Positions 35,570-44,252 are shown, counted from the stretch's first letter. The stretch is 64,000 nucleotides of DNA from Roseitalea porphyridii (GCF_004331955.1 NZ_CP036532.1:1178001-1242000), one strand, 5' to 3'. Numbers and translations are program-made. Notes: generated by a model not told the origin, from the letters alone.

Positions 35570-36602
35570 TTACCAGGTTCTCGCTTGCGGCATCCCGCTT
35601 GACTTGAGTCTGGAACCGGGCGTCCACCTCACCATCTCGGCCCAGGCCGGGCGGAAGCCGGCACTGGAAAAAAGGCGAATGGCCCCTGCGTTTCCGGCAA
35701 TCGCCCCAACGCAGCAATCGCTGACGCCGCGTGCTTCCAGAAGCCGTCCCGCCGCCGCCAGAAGCGCCTTGCCGATACCGCGGCCACGCGCGTCTGCGCG
35801 CACGGCCATGACATCGATCTCCGCGACCGCGTTCCCGGTGGGCCAAGTGTCAGCGAAGTCGTCCCGCCCCACAGCAATGTCCAACACCGCAATGCCGAGT
35901 GGTGCGGCTGCCGGCCCTGCACGTAGCAGCAGCCCCCTGCGTGCGGCAGCCTCGAAAATCGGCAGGAATACACCCCATGAAGTATCGTCGTCGACAAAGG
36001 GGCCGAGCTCGGGGCTGACGACCTGATGGTGTCGATGTACCGGTAACCACAGCTCGCGCACGCCTAGCACTTCAACTGGATCCGCCGTTTCGATGGGCAC
36101 GTCGGCGCCAACCAGGGATGGTATGGGGGCGCCAAGGCGAAGCAGCGTCATCCAGGCGGGCTGGAACCCGTGGCAGGCATAGAAGACGGCAGCCCGATCG
36201 TCGCCCGCAACGTGTCCGACATGCTGCGCGTTCACCCCGATTTCCGACGAGAAGTCGTCGACTGCGGCCATCAACCGGTTGCACAGACCTGCCTTGCGCA
36301 TGTCCGCGCGAACGACCAATGTGAGGATGTCGACCCACTGTGCTTCGGCGTCGAACGTCGCTGGCCAAGCCATGCGCCGGGGCCGCATCGCGACGTAACC
36401 GAGCACCTCGCCGCCACGCTCGGCGACGAGGACACGTCCGCCTGTAGCGATCGCGCGATCGTAGGCTTTTCGCCTCTGCTCCCATGACAGGTCATCGGAT
36501 ACGAAGGGGCCAAGGTCTGGGTTGATCGACCGATGATGGCGATGCAGAGCGCGCCACAGCTCCTCGACCCGTCCAAGCTCGTCAGCATTTCCCGCGCACC
36601 AT
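35570..36602 (-). pseudogene. Tandem GNAT acetyltransferase with lost or shifted start
   Basis: Two GNAT domains in one frame: first with VDILTLVVRADMRKAGLCNR and a degraded Q/RxxGxG, second with IDVMAVRADARGRGIGKALL, an intact acetyl-CoA loop; the linkers (RHHRSINPDLGPFVSDD and RHHQVVSPELGPFVDDD) are clear duplicates. Both ends of the homology are present except the first codons. No in-frame start lies between the CRISPR remnant and GNADELGRVEE; an out-of-frame ATG at 36602 reads MVRG, so one or two bases seem lost. The only open route starts far upstream inside mobile-element debris. Confidence 0.7.
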
Positions 36603-36619
36603 GGACCGCGGCCGCTTGG

Positions 36620-36710
36620 CCGTTCCCCGCACGCGCGGGGATGAACCGTCTGGCGGCCAACATCGACCGCGCCCGGAGGCGCCGTTCCCCGCACGCGCGG
36701 GGATGAAGAC
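36620..36710. CRISPR. Orphan two-repeat type I-E CRISPR remnant
   Basis: 29-base repeat at 36620-36648 with core GTTCCCCGCACGCGCGGGGA and end TGAACCG, a 33-base spacer (36649-36681), then a second repeat from 36682 identical through TGAA and diverging in its last three bases where an IS6 fragment begins. Hairpin CCCCGC...GCGGGG and length fit type I-E. No cas genes in the window. Confidence 0.8.
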
Positions 36711-37085
36711 GCGTGATCGCAAAGCGGCACTGAACCGACGATCCGCGTAGCGAAATTGCTGCGAAAACTGCTCAAACGCCATGGGCAGCCCGAGGCGGTC
36801 GTCACCGACAAGCTCAATTCCTATGGCGCTGCGTTGCGCGAACTGGGTGTCGACGCCGGCAGCCACGAGACGTCTGGCCGCTGGATCAACAACCGTGCCG
36901 AGAACAGCCACCTGCCATTGCGAAGACGGGAGCGTGCGATGCTCCGGTTCCGGCAAATGCGAAGTCTTCAGAAATTCGCCGCCGTTCACGGCTCGGTCCA
37001 TAATCGCTTCAACCTTGGGCGCGAGTTCTACTCGCGACACTACGTCAAGGAAAACCGAACCAGTGTTTCAACGAGTGGCGAAATA
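36704..37085 (+). pseudogene. Second IS6-family transposase fragment
   Basis: Starts mid-gene at GAAGACGCGTGATCGCAAAG, homologous to 14211 onward of the first copy. It encodes KLLRKLLKRHGQPEAVVTDK, then NNRAENSHLPLRRRERAMLR and HGSVHN. Twenty extra bases (36735-36754) shift the frame near its start. The C-terminus is badly diverged (FNLGREFYSRHYVKENRT, then a frameshift to FNEWR). It retains the second D and the E of the DDE triad, so it is non-functional debris of a related but not identical element. Confidence 0.85.
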
Positions 37086-37099
37086 GCGACTTGCGGCCC

Positions 37100-37560
37100 G
37101 AGCAGATACCTCCATTCGCAGACCGGTTCGCGTTTGTCTGACAGCACCGCCACCTCCCATCTCCCCACGGAAATCCCCTCCAAATACCTGAACTGTGTGC
37201 TGGTTCTGGTGTTCGGGTTCGTCCACATGCTGGCCCCTTCCAGGGTTTTCCAGGAAGTTGAACGCGGGTTGAGCTACGCCTCGAATGTGCCGCGTCTTTC
37301 GGGATCTTTCTCGCCTCTTCCTGTGGCACCAGCTTCTGGCGCCCCGGCTTTGCGGTCGGCTTCTCGTACGCGCCCGGGTCCGCATCGCTTCCAACGTCGA
37401 CGATTCGTGCCAGCAGGGCTTCGATCTGCGCTTCGGTTCCCGACGCCTCTCGCGGCGATCTCCTTGCCTCTGCAGCCCGAGCGAGGCGCTTGCTCCATAC
37501 ACCTGTGAATGTCGCGCACAAGCCGTCGCGCAATGTCGGTGCGGGTGTCATGCTTGCGCC
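37100..37560 (-). pseudogene. Decayed serine recombinase C-terminus
   Basis: In pieces across frames, the minus strand reads GVWSKRLARAAEARRS, then EAQIEALLARIVDVG, AYEKPTAKPGRQKLVPQEE and, in another frame, FNFLENP. Large serine recombinases have the same order after the recombinase domain (a coiled segment with ...L..RIVDASS...AYEKRIAELERQKLVL..., then ...FL.NPWK.W). No catalytic N-terminus remains. The rest of 37086-37725 shows no other gene. Confidence 0.5.
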
Positions 37561-37725
37561 GTTCGATGCCTTCTGATCGTGCGGCCTTTTCTCCCGAACG
37601 AAGGGATGCGCTATGGGACAGGCATTCAACGGCAGCGCATGCCGGGACGCCCTCTGGCGGGTGTATGCCAATCCGTGCGACGCGCACGGTATCGAACGCC
37701 GAAACCACGCGGTGGAGAGCGTGAC

Positions 37726-38355
37726 ATGACCAAAGCCCGACTGACGCAGGACCCGCACAAGACGCGCGCGCCCTCGGCGCAGCCCCTCGAGGTGGCGATC
37801 GGCCGCGCCGTGCGGAAGTTCCGGACCCAGCAGAAGCTGACGGTCGCCGAACTGTCCAGACTGACAGGCCTTTCGATCGGCATGTTGTCGAAGATCGAGT
37901 CGGGCTCGACCTCGCCGTCCCTGACGACGCTCCAGAGCCTGTCGAAAGCGTTGCGCGTGCCGCTGACAGCGTTCTTTCGCGGCTTCGAGCAGAGGCGCGA
38001 ATTCGCGCACACGCCGGCGGGGAGCGCCGTCGAAGTGGAGCGGCCGGCAACGCGCGCGGGCCACCAGTACAAGCTGCTCGGCCACATCACGTCCCATGCG
38101 AGCGGGGTGATCGTCGAGCCCTACCTGATCACGCTGACCGACCAGAGCGACACCTTTCCGAGCTTTCAGCACGATGGCATCGAACTGCTCTACATGATCG
38201 AGGGCGAACTCGATTACCGGCACGACAAGCAATCGGTCCGGATGAAGCCGGGCGACACGCTTCTGTTCGAGGCCGACGCGCCGCACGGACCGCACAATTA
38301 TGTCCGCCTTCCGGCGCGTTTCCTGTCGATCATCGCCTATCCGATCGACGACTGA
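37726..38355 (+). CDS. XRE-cupin transcriptional regulator
   Basis: 209 residues from ATG 37726 with GGAG upstream. HTH about 22-80 (AVRKFRTQQKLTVAELSRLT; SIGMLSKIESGSTSPSLTTL), then a cupin domain near 135-205 (SFQHDGIELLYMIEGELDYR; MKPGDTLLFEADAPHGPHN). Cupin regulators of this build sense small metabolites. It is 100 nt upstream of, and codirectional with, the mgsABC-gmaS-type operon, with a palindrome between, so it likely controls methylamine/glutamylmethylamide metabolism. Confidence 0.9.
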   Translation: MTKARLTQDPHKTRAPSAQPLEVAIGRAVRKFRTQQKLTVAELSRLTGLSIGMLSKIESGSTSPSLTTLQSLSKALRVPLTAFFRGFEQRREFAHTPAGSAVEVERPATRAGHQYKLLGHITSHASGVIVEPYLITLTDQSDTFPSFQHDGIELLYMIEGELDYRHDKQSVRMKPGDTLLFEADAPHGPHNYVRLPARFLSIIAYPIDD

Positions 38356-38376
38356 TCGCTCTCGAATAGCAAATGA

Positions 38377-38395
38377 CAGGAATATTTGTTTCCTG
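38377..38395. promoter_or_regulatory. Palindrome upstream of the mgs/glx operon
   Basis: CAGGAA-TATTTGT-TTCCTG, perfect six-base arms in an AT-rich stretch, flanked by direct TGACAG copies; 60 nt upstream of the first gene and 21 nt after the regulator stop. Candidate operator of the XRE-cupin protein. Confidence 0.5.
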
Positions 38396-38455
38396 ACAGT
38401 TGCATGCCCGGGTTTTGCTTGATAGCCTGCCGTCATTTGTAGACGGAGGAGGGCG

Positions 38456-39352
38456 ATGTGCGGGATCGTGGGCCTTTTTGCCAAGGACAAGCGCCTCGAG
38501 CCCCAGCTCGGCGCGCTTCTCTCGGACATGTTGATCACCATGAGCGACCGTGGTCCCGACAGCGCCGGTGTTGCCGTCTATGGCCACGGCCATGATGGCC
38601 GCGCGAAGATCACCCTTCAGAACGGCGACCCCGATGCCGATCTCGACGCGCTGGTGGCGGCTTTGCGCCATGCCACCGGCGAAACGATCGCGGCCACGCG
38701 GCGCGGCACGCACGCCGTGCTCGAGCTTGGCGCCGGGGCGGTGAATGCGGCACGCCGCATACTGATCGACCGGTTTGCGGAGTGGCGCGTGATGAGCACC
38801 GGCGGCGCGATCGAGATCTACAAGGAAGTCGGTCTGCCGGCCCGGGTGGTCGAGGCTTTCGACGTGCCCGGCATGACCGGGACCCATGGCATCGGACATA
38901 CCCGCATGGCCACCGAATCCGCGGTGACGACGCATGGGGCGCATCCGTTCTCGACCGGCGCCGATGAGTGCCTGGTGCACAATGGTTCGCTGTCCAACCA
39001 CAACAACATTCGCCGCGACCTGGCCCGCAAGGGTCTGACGTTCGAGACCGAGAACGACAGCGAGGTCGCCGCGGCCTATCTGACCGACCGGATGAACGAC
39101 GGCGCCGATCTCGGCCAGGCGCTCGAATGTGCGCTGCGCGACCTCGACGGTTTCTTCACGTTCGTCGTCGGCACGCGCGACGGGTTCGGCGTGTTGCGCG
39201 ACCCGATCGCCTGCAAGCCAGCCGTGATGGCGGAGACAGACAGGTTTGTCGCTTTCGGTTCGGAGTACCGGGCGCTGGTCGACCTGCCTGGCATCGAGGG
39301 CGCGCGGGTGTGGGAACCCGAGCCCGCCACGGTCTACTTCTGGAGGCACTAG
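38456..39352 (+). CDS. mgsA: N-methylglutamate synthase subunit A-like class II glutamine amidotransferase (GlxB)
   Basis: 298 residues. The initiator Met precedes Cys2 (MCGIVGLFAKDK), the N-terminal nucleophile of class II amidotransferases. GIGHTRMATES and ECLVHNGSLSNHNN are the glutamine-binding loops, and ENDSEVAAAYL is the channel region. It corresponds to the amidotransferase part of glutamate synthase on its own chain. With the next two genes it should form N-methylglutamate synthase (MgsABC) or GlxBCD. GGAGGAGG precedes the ATG. Confidence 0.85.
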   Translation: MCGIVGLFAKDKRLEPQLGALLSDMLITMSDRGPDSAGVAVYGHGHDGRAKITLQNGDPDADLDALVAALRHATGETIAATRRGTHAVLELGAGAVNAARRILIDRFAEWRVMSTGGAIEIYKEVGLPARVVEAFDVPGMTGTHGIGHTRMATESAVTTHGAHPFSTGADECLVHNGSLSNHNNIRRDLARKGLTFETENDSEVAAAYLTDRMNDGADLGQALECALRDLDGFFTFVVGTRDGFGVLRDPIACKPAVMAETDRFVAFGSEYRALVDLPGIEGARVWEPEPATVYFWRH

Positions 39353-40045
39353 GTGACCGCCGAGCTGCTCGATCTTGCGCAAACGCCGCTGCGCGACATC
39401 AACGCCGCCCTGCAGGCGCAGGCGCGCGGCGGAAACCGGACCCGATGGGAGATCGCCAATCCCCGCGGCTCTCATGCGCTGGCCGTCGGGCTTGACGCGC
39501 CGATCGAGGTCACGATCAGGGGGTCGACCGGTTATTATTGTGGCGGCATGAACAAGCAGGCGACCGTGCGCATCGCCGGTTCGGCTGGGCCGGGCGTGGC
39601 CGAGAACATGATGTCGGGAAGAGTGATCGTCGACGGCGATGCCAGCCAGTATGCCGGCGCCACCGGGCGCGGTGGCCTTCTGGTCGTCAACGGCAATGCA
39701 GCGTCGCGCTGCGGTATCTCGATGAAGGGCATCGACATCGTGGTGCGTGGCAATATCGGGCACAGTTCCGCGTTCATGGCGCAGAAGGGCAATCTGGTCG
39801 TGCTCGGCGACGCGGGCGAGGGACTGGGCGATTCCATCTACGAGGCACGGCTGTTCGTGCGCGGCACCGTCAGCAGCCTCGGCGCCGACTGCACCGAAAA
39901 GGAAATGCGCCCCGAACATCTGGCGCTTCTGGATCGGCTCCTCAAGGACGCCGGCATGGATGATGCCCGGCCCGATCAGTTCCGCCGCTACGGTTCGGCG
40001 CGCACGCTCTACAATTTCAACATAGACAACGCGTCGGCCTATTGA
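39353..40045 (+). CDS. mgsB: N-methylglutamate synthase subunit B-like (GXGXG domain, GlxC)
   Basis: 230 residues; GTG start directly after the previous stop. It is the GXGXG right-handed beta-helix of glutamate synthase as a separate protein: IRGSTGYYCGGMNKQATVRI, GDASQYAGATGRGGLLVVNG, VVRGNIGHSSAFMAQKGNLV, GDAGEGLGDSIYEARLFVRG repeat units. Structural subunit of the MgsABC/GlxBCD complex, tying the amidotransferase to the FMN subunit. Confidence 0.85.
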   Translation: MTAELLDLAQTPLRDINAALQAQARGGNRTRWEIANPRGSHALAVGLDAPIEVTIRGSTGYYCGGMNKQATVRIAGSAGPGVAENMMSGRVIVDGDASQYAGATGRGGLLVVNGNAASRCGISMKGIDIVVRGNIGHSSAFMAQKGNLVVLGDAGEGLGDSIYEARLFVRGTVSSLGADCTEKEMRPEHLALLDRLLKDAGMDDARPDQFRRYGSARTLYNFNIDNASAY

Positions 40046-40057
40046 GATCGAGACCCA

Positions 40058-41392
40058 ATGAGCCAGGCCCGTCCCAAAGTCCGCACCGAGCCCGTCCAGT
40101 CGGCGACATTCTCCAAGGCGGTGAACGCGGAGATCCGCCGCGCGGCCGAAACAGGCATTTATGACATTCGCGGCGGCGGATCGAAGCGGCGCGTGCCGCA
40201 TTTCGACGACCTGCTGTTCCTCGGCGCATCGATCTCCCGCTATCCCCTGGAAGGGTATCGCGAAAAGTGCGCAACGAACGTGACGCTCGGTACGCGCTTC
40301 GCCAAGACGCCGATCGAACTGGCGATCCCGATCACCATCGCGGGCATGAGCTTCGGCGCCCTTTCGGCCCAGGCCAAGGAGGCGCTGGGACGCGGCGCGA
40401 CGATCGCGGGAACGTCGACGACGACCGGCGATGGCGGCATGACCGAGGAGGAGCGCGGCCATTCGAAGACGCTGGTCTACCAGTATCTGCCGTCCCGCTA
40501 TGGCATGAACCCGGACGACCTGCGCCGCGCCGATGCGATCGAGGTGGTCGTCGGCCAGGGCGCAAAGCCGGGCGGCGGGGGCATGCTGCTCGGCCAGAAG
40601 ATCACCGACCGGGTCGCCGAGATGCGCGACCTGCCCAAGGGGATCGACCAGCGCTCGGCCTGCCGGCATCCGGACTGGACCGGGCCGGACGATCTGGAGA
40701 TCAAGATCCTCGAACTGCGCGAGATCACGGGCTGGGAGAAGCCGATCTACATCAAGGTCGGCGGCGCGCGCCCCTATTTCGACACCGCGCTTGCGGTCAA
40801 GGCGGGGGCGGACGTCGTCGTGCTGGACGGAATGCAGGGCGGCACGGCGGCGACGCAGGATGTCTTCATCGAGCATGTCGGCCAGCCGACGCTGGCCTGC
40901 ATCAGGCCCGCGGTCCGGGCGCTGCAGGAACTGGGGATGCACCGCAAGGTCCAGCTTGTCGTCTCCGGCGGCATCCGCACCGGCGCCGATGTGGCCAAGG
41001 CGCTGGCGCTGGGGGCCGACGCGGTCTCGATCGGCACCGCCGCGATGGTCGCGCTTGGCGACAACGATCCCAGATACGAGGACGAGTACCGCGCGCTCGG
41101 CACGACCGCCGGCGCCTATGACGACTGGCACGAGGGACAGGATCCCGCTGGCATATCGACGCAGGATGCAGAGCTTGCCGCACGGCTCGATCCGGTGCTG
41201 GGCGGCCGGCGGCTGGCCAACTATCTGGGGGTCATGACGCTCGAGGCACAGACCATCGCGCGCGCCTGCGGCAAGAGCCATGTCCACAATCTCGAACCGG
41301 AGGATCTGTGCGCGCTGACCATAGAGGCGGCCGCCATGGCCCGGGTGCCGCTCGCCGGCACCGACTGGATTCCGGGACAGACGCCGATTTGA
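40058..41392 (+). CDS. mgsC: N-methylglutamate synthase subunit C-like FMN subunit (GlxD)
   Basis: 444 residues. FMN-binding TIM barrel of glutamate synthase: ITIAGMSFGALSAQAKEALG, TGDGGMTEEERGHSKTLVYQ, GQGAKPGGGGMLLGQKITDR, VVLDGMQGGTAATQDVF, VSGGIRTGADVAKALALGAD. Near the C-terminus only scattered Cys (ARACGKSHVHNLEPEDLC) remain in place of the full 3Fe-4S ligand set of GltB. Makes N-methylglutamate by transferring methylamine from gamma-glutamylmethylamide or glutamate plus methylamine. Specificity inferred from operon. Confidence 0.87.
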   Translation: MSQARPKVRTEPVQSATFSKAVNAEIRRAAETGIYDIRGGGSKRRVPHFDDLLFLGASISRYPLEGYREKCATNVTLGTRFAKTPIELAIPITIAGMSFGALSAQAKEALGRGATIAGTSTTTGDGGMTEEERGHSKTLVYQYLPSRYGMNPDDLRRADAIEVVVGQGAKPGGGGMLLGQKITDRVAEMRDLPKGIDQRSACRHPDWTGPDDLEIKILELREITGWEKPIYIKVGGARPYFDTALAVKAGADVVVLDGMQGGTAATQDVFIEHVGQPTLACIRPAVRALQELGMHRKVQLVVSGGIRTGADVAKALALGADAVSIGTAAMVALGDNDPRYEDEYRALGTTAGAYDDWHEGQDPAGISTQDAELAARLDPVLGGRRLANYLGVMTLEAQTIARACGKSHVHNLEPEDLCALTIEAAAMARVPLAGTDWIPGQTPI

Positions 41393-41420
41393 GAGCGCGC
41401 TAGCACAAGGAGAGCACCCC

Positions 41421-42728
41421 ATGACCCAGAGCCTGACGGACTTCGCCAAGGAGCATGGGGTGAAATACTTCCTGGTCTCGTTCACCGACCTTTTCGGCGC
41501 GCAGCGGGCCAAACTGGTTCCGGCGGCCGCGATCGGCGCGATGGAAGCGGACGGCGCGGGCTTTGCCGGCTTTGCCGCCTGGCTGGACATGACACCGGCC
41601 GACCCGGACGTTCTCGCCGTGCCCGATCCCGCTTCGGCGGTGGCTTTGCCCTGGAAGCCGGACGTTGCATGGGTCGCGGCGAACTGCACGATGGAGGGCG
41701 AGATCGTCGCCCATGCGCCGCGCAACGTGCTGCGCGCCCAGATCGCGCGGGCCACCGATCGGGGCCTGCGCGTGAAATCGGGCGTCGAAGCGGAGTTCTT
41801 CCTGCTCGGCGCGGATGGCTCGGACCTTTCCGATCCGGCCGACACCGCCGTCAAGCCTTGCTACGACCAGCAGGCGCTGATGCGCCGCTACGAGGTCGTC
41901 GCCGAGATCTGCGACTATATGCTGGATCTGGGCTGGCAGCCCTATCAGAACGACCATGAGGATGCGAACGGCCAGTTCGAGATGAACTGGCGGTTCGACG
42001 ACGCGCTCACCACGGCCGACCGGCATTCCTTCTTCAAGTTCATGGTCAAGTCGGTGGCCGAGAAACACGGGTTCCGCGCGACCTTCATGCCCAAACCGTT
42101 CCAGAACCTGACCGGGAACGGCTGTCACGCCCATATCTCGGTATGGGATGCCGCCGGTGAGACGAACCTGTTCGCGGACGAAGCCGGCGAGACAGGCCTG
42201 TCCGATCTGGGCCGGCACTTTCTGGGCGGCATCATCGCGCACGCCGCCGCACTGACCGCGATCTCCAATCCCACCGTCAATTCGTTCAAGCGGATCGCCG
42301 CGGCGGGCACCGCATCGGGGGCGACCTGGGCGCCCAACGCGATCAGCTGGTCGGGCAACAACCGCACCCACATGGTGCGCGTGCCGGAGGGTGGACGCTT
42401 CGAACTGCGCCTCGCCGATGGCGCGGCCAACCCCTATCTGTTGCAGGCCGCCATCATCGCCGCTGGCATCGAGGGTATCGACGCCAAGGCCGACCCGGGC
42501 GAGCGGCTCGACTTCAACATGTATGCCGAGCCGCACAAGGCCAAGGATGTCGCCAAGCTGCCGGTCAACCTGCACGACGCGCTGCGCCTTCTGGACGGGA
42601 ACAAGGCCCTGCGCGCGTCGCTGGGGGCGGAGTTCGTCGATGCGTTCGTCAAGCTGAAGACGCAGGAATGGCAGACCTATCTGTCCAAGCTGACCGACTG
42701 GGAGCGCGAGACGTATCTCGACGCCTGA
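41421..42728 (+). CDS. gmaS: Gamma-glutamylmethylamide synthetase / type III glutamine synthetase (GmaS/GlnT)
   Basis: 435 residues, with AAGGAG before the ATG. Glutamine-synthetase motifs: SGVEAEFFLL, NDHEDANGQFEMNWRF, KPFQNLTGNGCHAHISVWD (the ATP-loop His), NRTHMVRVPEGGRFELRLAD. The short GlnT-type chain, in an operon with split glutamate-synthase subunits, is the hallmark of GmaS, which ligates methylamine to glutamate with ATP. GlnT of rhizobia is a close alternative. The four Mgd (sarcosine-oxidase-like) genes normally next to it are missing in this window. Confidence 0.85.
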   Translation: MTQSLTDFAKEHGVKYFLVSFTDLFGAQRAKLVPAAAIGAMEADGAGFAGFAAWLDMTPADPDVLAVPDPASAVALPWKPDVAWVAANCTMEGEIVAHAPRNVLRAQIARATDRGLRVKSGVEAEFFLLGADGSDLSDPADTAVKPCYDQQALMRRYEVVAEICDYMLDLGWQPYQNDHEDANGQFEMNWRFDDALTTADRHSFFKFMVKSVAEKHGFRATFMPKPFQNLTGNGCHAHISVWDAAGETNLFADEAGETGLSDLGRHFLGGIIAHAAALTAISNPTVNSFKRIAAAGTASGATWAPNAISWSGNNRTHMVRVPEGGRFELRLADGAANPYLLQAAIIAAGIEGIDAKADPGERLDFNMYAEPHKAKDVAKLPVNLHDALRLLDGNKALRASLGAEFVDAFVKLKTQEWQTYLSKLTDWERETYLDA

Positions 42729-43087
42729 AGGTCCCCGATCGCACGGTGCGGCAGACCGGCCCGTGCCGCTGCTGGATTGCCATTGCCGCGGGAAGCCGTG
42801 AAATTCGCTCCGATCACCTCCCAAGTGCGGCTGTGGCGCCGTCACCGTCGCGCCGTCTTGCTCCCTGGCCCCCGATCGCCATAATCGCCCGTGAGGGCCG
42901 CGGCCTGTCGCGCTGGGGTGCGGTTGCCGGTTCCCCGGCGAAAACCGCGATGGTTCCATTTCGGAGAGCGTCCGATGTTCCGCAAAGGGTCAACGGGATC
43001 GGTAGCGAGGCGTGGCGGGGCCATTCCGACGAACAAAGCGCGGCCGGTGGGCCGGTCATGCATGGCACGTCTGGGTAGGGCGCGGTG
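42729..43087. other. Intergenic region, nothing clear
   Basis: 359 bases between gmaS and the GntR/LacI-type regulator. GC-rich with weak hairpin potential just after gmaS (GCACGG...CCGTGC) that lacks a T run. No gene, promoter or repeat that I can support. Confidence 0.4.
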
Positions 43088-44179
43088 ATGCGGCAGAACA
43101 CGCTCGACAAGATCGACAGGATCCGCGCCCGGCTGGAAGAGCAGATCGCCGAGGCCAGTCCGGGGGACCGGCTGCCGACGGTCAAGGCGCTGATGCGTCA
43201 GCACCGGACGGCGCAACGCACGGTCGAAGCGGCATTGCGGCCGCTGCTGGAAGCCGGTCGCCTGCAGGCCAGGCCCGGTGTCGGCCTCGTCGTGCCGGGC
43301 GCGGAGGCCGCCATGGAGGAAGACGCCTGGGAGGGCGATCTTCTGGTCCTCTACCGGATCTCCGAGAGCCGGCTTGCCCGGTCGGTCCTGTTGGAGATGG
43401 AGCAGCGTCTGAAGCTGCGCGGCCGCACCGTCCTGCAGATCGGCTATTCGAGTGAAGCCCAGGCGCTCGACCTGCTCGCCCGGATGGGTCGGTTCAAGGC
43501 GTGCCTGATCCAGATCCATTTCGAGATCGTCTCGATCGACTTTCTTGCCGCCCTGCAGAGACACGCCCGAGCGATCATCGTCGACGGCGTTTCGGCCGTC
43601 GGCATCAATGCCGATGCCATCGGCACGAACTGGCGCGAGGCGCTGTCGATCGCGTTCCGTACGCTGCAGGCCCATGGCCATACGCGAATCGGCTTCCTCA
43701 CCTCCGGACACGAGGCGCGCCAGATCGCCATGGCGCGGCGCGAGTTCCAGATGCTGTCGGGCTGGCTGCCCGAGGCCGACGCGAACTGGCTGATCGAACT
43801 GGACACGCTGCCCGGCGCGACGCAGATCGCCGACATCACCGCGGCGCTCGGCCCGCTGCGCGACGATAACGGCCGGCTGCCCTTCACCGCGCTGATCGCG
43901 TGGGGCATCGTCGAGGGCTTCGTGCTCGAGCGCGCGCTCACCGATCTCGGCCAGAGCATCGGTGAGGAACTCAGCGTCCTGCTTCTGGGAAGCACCGATT
44001 TTCCGTCCGAGCACGTGCGCCGCTTCGACGTCATCGGCAACTCCCAGCGCGAGAAACTCGACACGTTCGAGCGCGTCATCATCGATCGGATCGACGACCG
44101 CGGCGACGCGTCGCGCGTCCATTATCTGCCGATCAGCCATGTCGTGCATGGCAGTATCGTGCGGCTCGACCCGGATTGA
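43088..44179 (+). CDS. GntR-type regulator with LacI-like ligand-binding domain
   Basis: 363 residues from ATG 43088 (GTG 43085 possible). The N-terminal winged helix lacks a classic first turn but keeps PGDRLPTVKALMRQHRTAQR and EAALRPLLEAGRLQARPGVG. Residues 85-360 look like a periplasmic-binding-protein/LacI sensor: LLVLYRISESRLARSVL, FRTLQAHGHTRIGFLTSGHE, LIAWGIVEGFVLERAL. A sugar-responsive repressor by design. It lies directly upstream of, and codirectional with, the sulfatase/sugar operon; an inverted repeat overlaps its stop codon. Confidence 0.8.
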   Translation: MRQNTLDKIDRIRARLEEQIAEASPGDRLPTVKALMRQHRTAQRTVEAALRPLLEAGRLQARPGVGLVVPGAEAAMEEDAWEGDLLVLYRISESRLARSVLLEMEQRLKLRGRTVLQIGYSSEAQALDLLARMGRFKACLIQIHFEIVSIDFLAALQRHARAIIVDGVSAVGINADAIGTNWREALSIAFRTLQAHGHTRIGFLTSGHEARQIAMARREFQMLSGWLPEADANWLIELDTLPGATQIADITAALGPLRDDNGRLPFTALIAWGIVEGFVLERALTDLGQSIGEELSVLLLGSTDFPSEHVRRFDVIGNSQREKLDTFERVIIDRIDDRGDASRVHYLPISHVVHGSIVRLDPD

Positions 44180-44214
44180 GTATAACCAAGATTGTAGCCA
44201 AATCCGTACTCAAT
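44175..44214. promoter_or_regulatory. Inverted repeat between regulator and sugar operon
   Basis: ATTGAGTA (44175-44182) and TACTCAAT (44207-44214) are perfect inverted arms 24 bases apart, in an AT-rich island 39-78 bases before the GTG of the first operon gene. The left arm contains the regulator's stop codon. Candidate operator pair. Confidence 0.5.
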
Positions 44215-44252
44215 TAGCGTGCCCGCATCGGTTTCGGTGTTCGGCGGACAAA

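Noticed and set aside
36585-36600. Extra CRISPR repeat before the first one
   Set aside because: GCATTTCCCGCGCAC is only loosely similar and the spacing is wrong; it belongs to the GNAT coding region.
38401-38425. Sigma-54 promoter upstream of mgsA
   Set aside because: A TTTGCTT -12-like element is present but the essential GG of the -24 box is missing at the right spacing.
37045-38541. 498-codon minus-strand protein
   Set aside because: Only the part over 37100-37560 shows serine-recombinase-like words, and those are spread over frames; the remainder is antisense to the XRE-cupin gene.
38330-41854. 1174-codon open frame on the minus strand
   Set aside because: It is antisense to the regulator end and the mgsABC genes; composition is that of high-GC shadow frames and there is no homology, whereas the plus strand carries full catalytic motifs.
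41400-42959. 519-codon minus-strand frame over gmaS
   Set aside because: Shadow of the glutamine-synthetase gene with no recognisable domain.
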